Origin: Marinicella rhabdoformis
GTDB lineage: Bacteria > Pseudomonadota > Gammaproteobacteria > Xanthomonadales > Marinicellaceae
Assembly: GCF_009671245.1 (NCBI RefSeq)
Contig: NZ_VTFS01000001.1
Location: forward strand, 214,502-278,501
Length of the DNA stretch: 64,000 nt
Direction of reading: 5' to 3'
This document shows, in pieces, positions 46,068 through 54,500 of this stretch (positions are counted from its first letter, which is position 1; the number at the start of each line of letters is the position of its first letter). The translations under genes and the position numbers were made by a program. A model generated the notes under the pieces. It worked only from the letters and a program-made list of their open reading frames with translations. It was not told the origin of the DNA and searched no databases.

Positions 46068-47123
46068 ATGAAAACAATGAAGGCGGCTATATTTACCCAA
46101 CCAGGTACAATCATTTTAGATGAAAAGCCTATTCCCAAGGTTGGCCCTGGAGATGCTTTAATTAAAGTCACCATGACCACGATTTGCGGCACTGATGTTC
46201 ATATTTTAAAAGGTGAATACCCAGTAAAACCCGGGTTAACCATTGGACATGAACCTGTTGGTAAAATTGTGGAATTGGGCGAGGCCGTTTCTGGCTATGA
46301 AGTCGGTCAACGTGTGATTGCGGGTGCCATCACACCTTGTGGCCAGTGTTTTAGCTGCCTTGACGGGCACCACTCACAATGTGGTGGCGAAGCCATGGGT
46401 GGTTGGCGTTTTGGCAACACCATTGATGGCTGTCAAGCTGAATACCTGCTGGTACCTAATGCACAAGCCAATTTGTCGCTGATTCCAGATGACCTTTCAG
46501 ATGAACAAGTTTTGATGTGTCCGGACATCATGAGCACGGGATTCGGTGGTGCTGAATCGGCTAATATCAAGATTGGTGACACCGTAGCTGTCTTTGCACA
46601 AGGCCCCATAGGCCTGTGCGCTACAGCAGGTGCCAGCTTACGTGGCGCCACCAAAATCATTGTTGTCGATGGCATCAATGAACGTTTGGCTGTTTCTAAA
46701 AAATTAGGCGCACACCATACCATCAACTTCAATGACGAAGACCCAGTCAAAGCCATCATGAGATTGACTCAAGGACGTGGTGTCGATGTGGCAATAGAAG
46801 CGTTAGGAACACAACTAACCTTTGAAAGCTGTTTAAATGTTTTAAAACCTGCAGGCACCCTATCCAGCCTTGGGGTGTATTCTGGGAAATTAACCATGCC
46901 GCTGGAGTCGATTGCTGCAGGTTTAGGTGACCACAAAATCATCACCACATTGTGCCCAGGTGGTAAAGAGCGCATGAGGCGATTGATGTCCGTCATCGCT
47001 TCTGGGCGTATAGATCTCAAACCTATGGTTACTCACAGGTTCAAATTAGATGACATCGAAGCCGCTTATGACCTTTTTGCCAACCAACGTGATGGTGTGA
47101 TGAAAATTGCCATAACACCTTAA
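46068..47123 (+). CDS. Zinc-dependent secondary alcohol dehydrogenase
   Basis: This 351-residue MDR-family enzyme has catalytic zinc residues C40, H61 and E62 (GHEPVG) and an aspartate at 153 in CPDIMSTGFGGAE, the Cys-His-Asp set of NADP-dependent secondary (isopropanol-type) alcohol dehydrogenases. The structural zinc cysteines C91, C94, C97 and C105 are present, unlike in the thermophilic tetrameric enzymes. FAQGPIGLCATAGA is the Rossmann nucleotide loop. Oxidation or reduction of a small secondary alcohol or ketone is the likely reaction. A second ATG at 46077 is also possible as start. It is a single gene, 131 bp before dps. Confidence 0.86.
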   Translation: MKTMKAAIFTQPGTIILDEKPIPKVGPGDALIKVTMTTICGTDVHILKGEYPVKPGLTIGHEPVGKIVELGEAVSGYEVGQRVIAGAITPCGQCFSCLDGHHSQCGGEAMGGWRFGNTIDGCQAEYLLVPNAQANLSLIPDDLSDEQVLMCPDIMSTGFGGAESANIKIGDTVAVFAQGPIGLCATAGASLRGATKIIVVDGINERLAVSKKLGAHHTINFNDEDPVKAIMRLTQGRGVDVAIEALGTQLTFESCLNVLKPAGTLSSLGVYSGKLTMPLESIAAGLGDHKIITTLCPGGKERMRRLMSVIASGRIDLKPMVTHRFKLDDIEAAYDLFANQRDGVMKIAITP

Positions 47124-47254
47124 ATTCCACTCAATTTAAACCCAGTCTGATTGTTCGATTTATTTTTCCGAATATGGCAACAAGGACAATGAATTGGACG
47201 GTCAGGCCAATCTACTGGATAATATACACATATTTTAATTCACAGGAAATCATC

Positions 47255-47722
47255 ATGAGTATTAATACAGGTATTGATAAAAATTCACTTTCAAAAACAG
47301 TACAGGGCTTGAGCGAACTGCTTGCAGATAGTTACACATTATATTTAAAAACACACAATTATCATTGGAATGTAACCGGCCCTCAGTTTACTTCTTTGCA
47401 TCAAATGTTCGAAGAACATTACACCGAATTAGCCACTGCAGTAGACGTGATTGCTGAACGAATCCGTGCCTTAGGTGCATTTGCTCCAGGTTCATATTCG
47501 GCCTTTGCAAATCTGACAGCCATCGAAGAAGCTGGTGAGCAATTGGATGCCACCGGCATGGTAAAAGATTTGTTGGATGGCCATGAAACCCTTGTGCGTC
47601 GTGCACGCACAGTGCTTCAAAGTGAAGCCTTGGAAGCCGACGATGTCAGTGGCGATTTACTAACCCAGCGCTTGGACGTGCATGAAAAAACAGCGTGGAT
47701 GTTGCGCGCTTTATTGGGCTGA
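47255..47722 (+). CDS. dps: Dps family DNA-binding ferritin-like protein
   Basis: From ATG 47255 the protein has 155 residues and forms the Dps four-helix bundle: LYLKTHNYHWNVTGPQFTSLH, then MFEEHYTELATAVDVIAERI, which hold the His, Asp/Glu ferroxidase ligands at the dimer interface. It stores iron and protects DNA with hydrogen peroxide as oxidant. The N-terminus lacks a long basic tail, so DNA binding may be weak. The frame extends upstream to 47174, but AGGAAATC before ATG 47255 and family alignment select the inner start. Confidence 0.94.
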   Translation: MSINTGIDKNSLSKTVQGLSELLADSYTLYLKTHNYHWNVTGPQFTSLHQMFEEHYTELATAVDVIAERIRALGAFAPGSYSAFANLTAIEEAGEQLDATGMVKDLLDGHETLVRRARTVLQSEALEADDVSGDLLTQRLDVHEKTAWMLRALLG

Positions 47723-47744
47723 TAGTAACCCAATATGACCCACT

Positions 47745-47772
47745 GCCACACCTTGTCTATTCACAAGGTGTG
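47745..47772. terminator. Bidirectional hairpin between dps and the TDT gene
   Basis: CCACACCTTG (47745-47754) and CAAGGTGTGG (47763-47772) form a perfect 10-bp stem with an 8-nt loop between convergent genes. No long T-run is present on either strand, so efficiency is uncertain. Confidence 0.55.
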
Positions 47773-47773
47773 G

Positions 47774-48811
47774 TCATAAAATATCGCTTTGCTTTGACTG
47801 GCTAAAATAACTCCTGATTAAGCCAAAAAACGTCACAAACCACACTACCAAAGCCACCCATAACATACCATGTGAAAAATAAGACAGTGGCTTAAATTCA
47901 GCAGTTAATGCCAAATTATGAGTCGCTACCGTGTACATACCTAAAGGGAACACGATACTCCATTGCATCGGATCATAGACCATCGGCAATTTATGATAAA
48001 CGTGCTTCCACAAACCAAAAATAACCAGCAAGGGTATCCACCAAGTGGCCCATGTCCATAACATGATGGACATCATTTTAACCACCGGACGCAAATCTAT
48101 TAAAGACGGAAATATGGGATCATTTAACAGCAGATTTGTCCCTGCATTGGCACTGATGGCTGCCGCTCCCATAATCACCCACATCAACGGCGAGTAATCG
48201 CTCAGCTGCATGTCCATAAAGAAAATGCGGTAACAGAATAGCGTAACGAATATGGCATAGAAAATCATACCCAATGCCCAAAGCATGTGAATTTCCACCA
48301 TCATATAACCAGCAAACTCACCCAGTTCAGTGGCAATTTTTGAACCCAGTATCACCAAAGATTGCGTACCAACAATTAAAATCAACCAACCACCATGTAC
48401 CACATTCACATTACGGTCTGGATGGGCAAAACTCAAAGCGGCAAAGCTGAAATACATCAACACCGACCAAAACAAAAAAGCCAACACCCAACTGGCTAAG
48501 GCCAAACTGTGATGTCCTGAATCAAACAACAGAACGCCACACAAGTTAGTCGCTGCGACGAATGAAAAAAAGATGAAGGTGGTCTTGGGATTGAGTAAGT
48601 TTTCCAACACCTCTTTGGGAAAAACCAATAACCGCCATGTATACAGCAGCAATAAAATACACCAAGAACTTAAGGTCATGCCATAAAAGGCTTTGGCAAC
48701 ATCCTCGACATGCCACATATCCAGCCCGATGGTAATGATGCCGGTTGCCATGGTTAAAGCAAAATACCCGGGATAAAGGTTTTTCAACCAATGTAATTTA
48801 TCTCTGGTCAT
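47774..48811 (-). CDS. TDT/SLAC1 family tellurite-resistance or C4-dicarboxylate transporter
   Basis: The 345 residues form about ten membrane helices. NLYPGYFALTMATGIITIG near the N-terminus matches the TehA/Mae1 family opening (FGxxMGTGxxS), followed by regular hydrophobic segments to the end. Members conduct anions or export dicarboxylates and sulfite; TehA gives tellurite resistance when overproduced. No substrate can be assigned. The start overlaps the end of the small membrane-protein gene by 14 bp, so it is third in an operon with trmL. Its C-terminus is SQSKQSDIL, with no domain fused. Confidence 0.85.
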   Translation of the reverse strand: MTRDKLHWLKNLYPGYFALTMATGIITIGLDMWHVEDVAKAFYGMTLSSWCILLLLYTWRLLVFPKEVLENLLNPKTTFIFFSFVAATNLCGVLLFDSGHHSLALASWVLAFLFWSVLMYFSFAALSFAHPDRNVNVVHGGWLILIVGTQSLVILGSKIATELGEFAGYMMVEIHMLWALGMIFYAIFVTLFCYRIFFMDMQLSDYSPLMWVIMGAAAISANAGTNLLLNDPIFPSLIDLRPVVKMMSIMLWTWATWWIPLLVIFGLWKHVYHKLPMVYDPMQWSIVFPLGMYTVATHNLALTAEFKPLSYFSHGMLWVALVVWFVTFFGLIRSYFSQSKQSDIL

Positions 48812-49019
48812 ATTTATCTTTCAACGCTGCAAGTCCGCTGAAAAAACAACCTGTTAACCACAATAGCGCACCAGGAGCTACATAAAGAAACCAAGTGTGC
48901 TTTTGATCTGAGAGTAATGTCATCAGCGCGACAAAAAACAAAATTCCAACCAACCAAAACAACACTTTACCTACCAAATTTAATGATTTACCCGCATCAT
49001 TCGTATCAACTTGACCCAT
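48798..49019 (-). CDS. Small two-helix membrane protein
   Basis: The 73 residues (MGQVDTNDAGKSLNLVGKVL...) contain two membrane segments at about 14-36 and 44-66 and a charged tail, LKDKYDQR. The ATG at 49019 overlaps the trmL stop as TGATG, a clear case of translational coupling, and its own end overlaps the transporter gene by 14 bp. I do not recognise the family. Its fixed position before the TDT transporter suggests an accessory subunit of it, but this is inference. Confidence 0.7.
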   Translation of the reverse strand: MGQVDTNDAGKSLNLVGKVLFWLVGILFFVALMTLLSDQKHTWFLYVAPGALLWLTGCFFSGLAALKDKYDQR

Positions 49020-49480
49020 CACAACAACCCTTTAAAACCCGTATTGGCCAACGCCTGATACAAAACAATCGCTGCGGTGTTCGACAAATTTAAACTGCGG
49101 CTGTCTTTTTGCATAGGTACTCTGATGTTCTTGGTTTGTTCAGAATCCAATACTTCTGGCGGTAAACCCCGTGTTTCAGGGCCCAACAATAAACAATCAC
49201 CGGCCTGATACGTCATTTCATGGTGATAAGCTGTTGCCTTTGTCGTCACTGCATAGATGTGAGTAAAGTCTGTGTTTTCGATGAAAGCCGCATAATTATC
49301 ATGCTGATGCACATTGGCCCATTCATGGTAATCCAAGCCAGCCCGACGCAATGCTTTCACTTCCATATCGAAGCCCAAAGGGTGAATCAAGTGCAGTTGT
49401 GAACCCGTATTGGCACACAGTCTGATGATGTTTCCGGTATTGGGTGGAATTTCTGGTTCAAACAAAGCGATGTGGAACAT
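49019..49480 (-). CDS. trmL: tRNA (cytidine/uridine-34-2'-O)-methyltransferase
   Basis: TrmL (YibK) methylates the 2'-O of the wobble base in tRNA-Leu isoacceptors. The 153 residues show the full minimal SPOUT fold: FEPEIPPNTGNIIRLCANTG (motif 1), LLLGPETRGLPPEVL (motif 2) and IRVPMQKDSRSLNLSNTAAI followed by VLYQAL (motif 3). RALRRAGLDY-like KALRRAGLDYHEWA is typical too. It is first of three overlapping genes with the small membrane protein and the TDT transporter, an unusual operon for trmL. Confidence 0.95.
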   Translation of the reverse strand: MFHIALFEPEIPPNTGNIIRLCANTGSQLHLIHPLGFDMEVKALRRAGLDYHEWANVHQHDNYAAFIENTDFTHIYAVTTKATAYHHEMTYQAGDCLLLGPETRGLPPEVLDSEQTKNIRVPMQKDSRSLNLSNTAAIVLYQALANTGFKGLL

Positions 49481-49604
49481 ATGATGTTAGTTTTGGCTAA
49501 AGTAGCATTCTAAATTGAAATGGTAAACAAGCAAACAGAAAATCAGCATCATTTTTACCTTAAATTTTATATAATGATGCCACACAGTAAACGCACAGAC
49601 AGGT

Positions 49605-50504
49605 ATGAAACCAGCAAGCCCAAAATCGTTCAATAAGAAAACATTTAAGGACAGTGCATTCTGGCCCTACATGCAACTGATGCGTTTGGATCGACCCATT
49701 GGCACCCTGTTGTTACTGTGGCCTACTTGGTGGGCTTTGTGGGCGGCTTCAGATGGTCATCCTGAATGGTCTCACTGGCTTATTTTCACTGCTGGCGTTT
49801 TTTTAATGCGTGCCGCGGGTTGTGTGATTAACGACATATCTGACCGCAAGTTTGATGGACATGTAACACGCACTGCCGCTCGCCCTTTGGCACAAAACTT
49901 GATTCCAGTAAAACATGCATGGCTGTTGTTCATTGGTTTGTTATTCCTAGCAGCCTGTTTGCTGTTATTTCTTCAGCCTTTGACCATTTATTTGGCTCTG
50001 GCTGCGGCTTTCTTTGCTGTTACTTATCCACTGATGAAAAGATTAACTTATTTGCCCCAAGTGTATTTAGGCATCGCCTTTTCATTTTCGATTCCCATGG
50101 CGTTTGCAGAAATTACGGGCAGCGTGCCCAAAGTGGCTTGGTTACTTTTTGTCGCTAACATTGTCTGGACCACAGCCTATGACACAATCTATGCCATGAT
50201 AGACCGCAAAGATGATCTGCGAATTGGTATTAAATCTACGGCCATTTTGTTTGGCGATTTGGACAGACACATCGTCGGCATTTTACAGTTAATGACTGTG
50301 GCCGCCTTATTCCTCGCTGGTCAACAATTAGAACTCACAGCACCCTATTTCCTTTCTTTACTGGTCGTCGTGTGGTTGTTCGTCTATCAGCAGTTTCAAA
50401 TCATGGGGCGAGACGAAAACAAATGCTTCAAAGCCTTCTTGCACAACAACTGGGTTGGTATGACTGTGTTTTTAGGGTTTTTTACTCATTACCTATTGAA
50501 ATAA
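49605..50504 (+). CDS. ubiA: 4-hydroxybenzoate octaprenyltransferase
   Basis: UbiA attaches the polyprenyl tail to 4-hydroxybenzoate in ubiquinone synthesis. The 299 residues form about nine membrane helices. The two Asp-rich motifs that bind magnesium-prenyl diphosphate are in INDISDRKFDGHVTRTAARP (about 85-105) and YDTIYAMIDRKDDLRIGIKS (about 198-218). RLDRPIGTLLLLWPTWWALW near the N-terminus is characteristic. It shows that the organism makes ubiquinone. Divergent from trmL; TATAAT at 49570-49575 is a likely -10. Confidence 0.96.
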   Translation: MKPASPKSFNKKTFKDSAFWPYMQLMRLDRPIGTLLLLWPTWWALWAASDGHPEWSHWLIFTAGVFLMRAAGCVINDISDRKFDGHVTRTAARPLAQNLIPVKHAWLLFIGLLFLAACLLLFLQPLTIYLALAAAFFAVTYPLMKRLTYLPQVYLGIAFSFSIPMAFAEITGSVPKVAWLLFVANIVWTTAYDTIYAMIDRKDDLRIGIKSTAILFGDLDRHIVGILQLMTVAALFLAGQQLELTAPYFLSLLVVVWLFVYQQFQIMGRDENKCFKAFLHNNWVGMTVFLGFFTHYLLK

Positions 50505-50654
50505 TTTCAAACGTTCATAAATAGTGTTTAACGATTGATTGCCTTCGGGGATTGATTGAAACCGATCGACACTCAATGGTGAGTGAGGTCATTTAAATCG
50601 ACTCGGCATTTGCGGGTCATAACAACTTTCTTGCTAATAAAACTGGAGAAACAC

Positions 50655-51134
50655 ATGAACTTTGATTTAACACCATTATTTCGTACATCTGTGGGCTTTG
50701 ACCGCATGGCACAACTTTTGGACCAAGCCAATCGCATTGACCAAACCCCAAGCTATCCGCCATATAACATCGAAAGCATCGATGAAAACAACTACCGCAT
50801 TACTTTGGCTTTAGCAGGATTTGGTGACAACGATTTGGCCATCACTTCTGAGCAAAACACATTGACCGTGAAAGGCAAAAAAGAAGCTGAGGTACAAGGT
50901 AAATTCATACACAGGGGCATTGCTAACCGTTCATTTGAGCGCCGGTTTCAATTGGCCGACCACGTCAAAGTGAAAGCCGCCAACATGGACAATGGTTTGC
51001 TACACATTGAACTGGAACGCGAAATCCCAGAAGCGATGAAACCCAGAACGATAGCGATTAATTCCAACAAAAACGCCATCGACCAAAAACCCCATGTTGT
51101 GAAAGACAACGCGGTGAAAGACAACGTGGCCTGA
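50655..51134 (+). CDS. Small heat shock protein (Hsp20, IbpA-like)
   Basis: From ATG 50655 the protein has 159 residues. The N-terminal MNFDLTPLFRTSVGFDRMAQ is that of class A proteobacterial sHsps (IbpA/HspA), and the alpha-crystallin domain runs from PPYNIESIDENNYRITLALA to NGLLHIELEREIPE, followed by an extended polar tail that includes the KPRTIAI segment related to the IxI motif. It holds unfolded proteins for DnaK/ClpB. The frame extends upstream to 50583; GGAGA before ATG 50655 and the family N-terminus pick the inner start. The leader can form a weak stem over the ribosome binding site. Confidence 0.93.
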   Translation: MNFDLTPLFRTSVGFDRMAQLLDQANRIDQTPSYPPYNIESIDENNYRITLALAGFGDNDLAITSEQNTLTVKGKKEAEVQGKFIHRGIANRSFERRFQLADHVKVKAANMDNGLLHIELEREIPEAMKPRTIAINSNKNAIDQKPHVVKDNAVKDNVA

Positions 51135-51158
51135 ATTGACTGCCACAATTAATTAGTA

Positions 51159-51184
51159 AAAAGCCCGCTTTTGCGGGCTTTTTT
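51159..51184 (+). terminator. Rho-independent terminator of hsp20
   Basis: AAAAGCCCGC (51159-51168) pairs with GCGGGCTTTT (51173-51182) over TTTT and is followed by more T residues, 24 bp past the stop. Confidence 0.92.
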
Positions 51185-51226
51185 GTGGGTATAATTTGTT
51201 TCGTCCTAAAATAAGTTGCAACTAGC

Positions 51227-51448
51227 CTATTTAGATTGCTCGTTAAAAGTTTGGGCACATTTTTGGCAAATACATGCCTTATTTCTTTGTTCAATTGAAA
51301 CCTGTTTAATCAACTCATTAGGAAAAGTCATGATTTTGCTCTTACACCAACAGTTATCAAAATCTTGGGAATTGATTGCTTCTGCACAGTGATTGTTTTC
51401 ACCACACAGAGGACAACGCTGATGATCAATCTTTATGTTAATTTTCAA
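51227..51448 (-). CDS. Cysteine-rich CWC family protein
   Basis: The 73 residues show the CWC pattern: CPLCGENNHCA (C12, C15, C21), CWCKSKIMTFPNELI (C33, C35) and KACICQKC near the end. The clustered cysteines suggest a zinc-binding domain; the family has no known function. The frame opens at TTG 51463, but AAGGTG six bases before TTG 51448 makes that the better start, giving MKINIKIDHQRCPLCG. It is a small single gene between the hsp20 terminator and the glutamate dehydrogenase terminator. Confidence 0.8.
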   Translation of the reverse strand: MKINIKIDHQRCPLCGENNHCAEAINSQDFDNCWCKSKIMTFPNELIKQVSIEQRNKACICQKCAQTFNEQSK

Positions 51449-51526
51449 TGACTTCACCTTCAATCATATGCATGTATCCTTAGGACTGGTTATTTGGCGC
51501 ATTTGTTCAGTCTTTAACAAAATAAC

Positions 51527-51562
51527 AAAAGCCCAAGCATGAAATCACGATTGGGCTTTTTT
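51527..51562 (-). terminator. Terminator of the glutamate dehydrogenase gene
   Basis: AAAAGCCCAA (51527-51536) and TTGGGCTTTT (51551-51560) form a 10-bp stem with A and T runs on both sides, 30 bp past the stop of the minus-strand gene. It could work in both directions. Confidence 0.8.
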
Positions 51563-51591
51563 CTATATCTTAATGGTTGAAATTCAGTTCA

Positions 51592-54500
51592 TTATTTAGT
51601 CGCAGACACCAAATGACTGAGTGAATTAATCGCCACCATGATGGTTGGATAGTCTGCGTTTTTCTCAGATTTGATGCTCATCATCATGTCTTTGACCTTC
51701 TTCACTTTGTCATTGTGCTCTTGAGACCATTTACTGATGATTTCTTCACTGCTGAGCTTTTTGTTGTCATAACTTTTCAGCAATGAAGCTGTCAGTTGCG
51801 CATGGTGGTTACTTAAATCATCACGCAAACCACCACGGGCATAGACATGCCATTGATTATCTACCACCAATTTTTCAACCATGGTTTGTAACCAAAGTAG
51901 GTTCAAAAACTTGCCTAATGGGAAATAAACATCTGCGGCTTTTTTAACGGCTATGTTTTGTTTATTGGCCACACTGACCACATCCAAAGCAGCACTTAAA
52001 TAAGGCAAGGCAGCGATAGCCTCCGACAGTGTTTTCTCAAAACCTTTACGCTGTAATGCTTTTTCAACACGAGTTTTAGCCGCTGCGTCAACATCGTTAA
52101 TGTAATCTGTGAAATTATTTTTGAATTGATTAACGCCTTTTTGCAGTGCAGTCACTTGTTTTTCAATGTCTATTTGATGCCCTACATTGTTAAGTACCCA
52201 ACGAATGGACTGTCTGACAAAATGCCAAATAGCTACAAATGCTTCAACCTGTTGATCTGCATCGACTTTTAAATCATGGGATTCAATGCCTGCCCACAAT
52301 TTGTTTAGCCCAAACAATTCAACAACCACATAGAAAGCCTTACAAATGGCACCCACATCAGCACCGGTGTCTTCGTTCATGCGTTGAACAAAAGTAGCGC
52401 CCATGCGATCAACAACTTGAGATGTCAGAATGGTACCAATGATTTCGTTTTTCAAACGATGATTGTCCAAATATTTGGCATCAATGGTTTGTAATTTTTT
52501 AGGGAAATAATTCACCATTAATCGACGCAACCAATCATCATTGAGTGCTCCAGATTGAATCACCTGTGCATATAAATCCAGTTTGGCGTATGACAATAAC
52601 ACACACAATTCTGGGCGTGACATGCCTTCACCATTCAGCCTTCTTCGTTCTAATTCAGCATCTGTAGGTAAAAATTCAATTTCTCGGTCTAACAAACCTT
52701 TGGCCTCTAACAAACGAATCAAATGAGCTTTGGCACCAATTCGTTCGGCACTTAAATGTTCCATAAAAGCCAAGGTTTGGGTTTGCTTGTAATTGTTCTT
52801 CAACACCAAATCACTGACATTATCGGTCATTGAGGCCAACAATTCATTACGTGATTGAATGTCGTACAAACCATCTTCCATCATCGCTTTAAGCAGTATT
52901 TTAATGTTCACTTCATGATCAGAACAGTCAACGCCAGCGGAATTGTCTATGAAATCCGTATTTACTCGACCACCACTTTCAGCAAATTCAATGCGGCCTT
53001 TCTGGGTCATACCCAAGTTACCACCTTCGCCGAAAACTTTACATTTCAGTTGTTTACCATTAACTCTCAAAGCGTTGTTGGCACTGTCACCCGCATCTCC
53101 ATCACTTTCATCACTGGATTTCACGTAAGTGCCGATGCCACCGTTCCAAATCAAGTCCACTTCTGACAACATCAAACGTTTAATCAATTCTTGCGGTGCC
53201 AGTTCATCATCCTTAATTTTTAACCACGTTTTCACCTCTGTTGAAATCGGAATGGATTTATCAAAACGAGAATAGATACCACCACCTTTAGAGATCAAAC
53301 TGGCGTCATAATCTTCCCAAGATGAGCGCGGCAATGCGAACAATCGATTGCGTTCTTTCCAGCTTTTGGCTGAATCTGGATTAGGGTCTAGAAATATGTG
53401 CATGTGATTGAATGCGGCTTTTAGACAAATGTGTTTTGACAGCAACATACCGTTACCGAACACATCACCCATCATGTCACCAATACCGACCACTGAAAAA
53501 TCTTCAGATTGTGAATCAATACCCATTTCTCGGAAGTGGCGTTTGACTGATTCCCAGGCACCTTTGGCAGTGATGCCCATGCCTTTGTGGTCATAACCTG
53601 CTGAACCTCCTGAAGCAAATGCGTCACCCAACCAGAACCCCCTAGATTCAGAAATGCCGTTGGCAATGTCTGAAAATGTTGCCGTGCCTTTATCGGCAGC
53701 GACAACCAAATATGGGTCATCTTCATCATGCCTGACCACATCCAATGGAGGTATGATTTTTTCAGCTTCGATGTTATCCGTGATATCCAACATGCTACCA
53801 ATAAAGGTTTTATAACAACTGATGACTTCTGCCATCACTTCATCCCGGCTGCCTTTGGGCATTTGTTTAACCACAAAACCACCTTTTGAACCCACTGGTA
53901 CAATGATGGAATTTTTTACATTTTGTGCTTTCATTAAGCCCAAAACTTCTGTTCTGAAATCTTCGTACCTGTCAGACCATCGCAAGCCACCGCGGGCGAC
54001 TTTGCCCATACGTAAGTGCACTGCTTCCACTTTAGGGGAGTAGACAAAAATCTCTCTGAATGGCACCGGTTTTGGTAAAAATGATATCGCTGATGAGTTG
54101 ATTTTAAAGCTCACCGCCGGACGGTAATTCCCCGCCTCGTCAGATTGGTAATAATTGGTTCTCAATGTGGCTTGAATCACTTCAACCACTTGGCGAATGA
54201 TGCGGTCTTCATCTTGAGACTTAACTGACTCTAACAAAGAGCCAATCACTTTGACGATTTTATCTGAAAACCCAGGTCGAGTGAATTTGCGGCTGCGCGT
54301 GTATTTATCCACACAATCTTGCTGGTATTGATTCAACTCAATGTCTAAGTGCTGTAATTGCGTTTTGTATTTTTCTTGTACCACATCTAAGTAATGTCGC
54401 AATCCTTTACCTTCATTATCATCTAAACCAGGCTGAAAACGCACACCAAACAGTTCAACCAACCAACGTGTGATATGAGGCTGATTAACCAAAGCTTGCA

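Noticed and set aside
53408..54043. Plus-strand frames within gdhB
   Set aside because: Antisense shadows of the long, motif-rich glutamate dehydrogenase frame.
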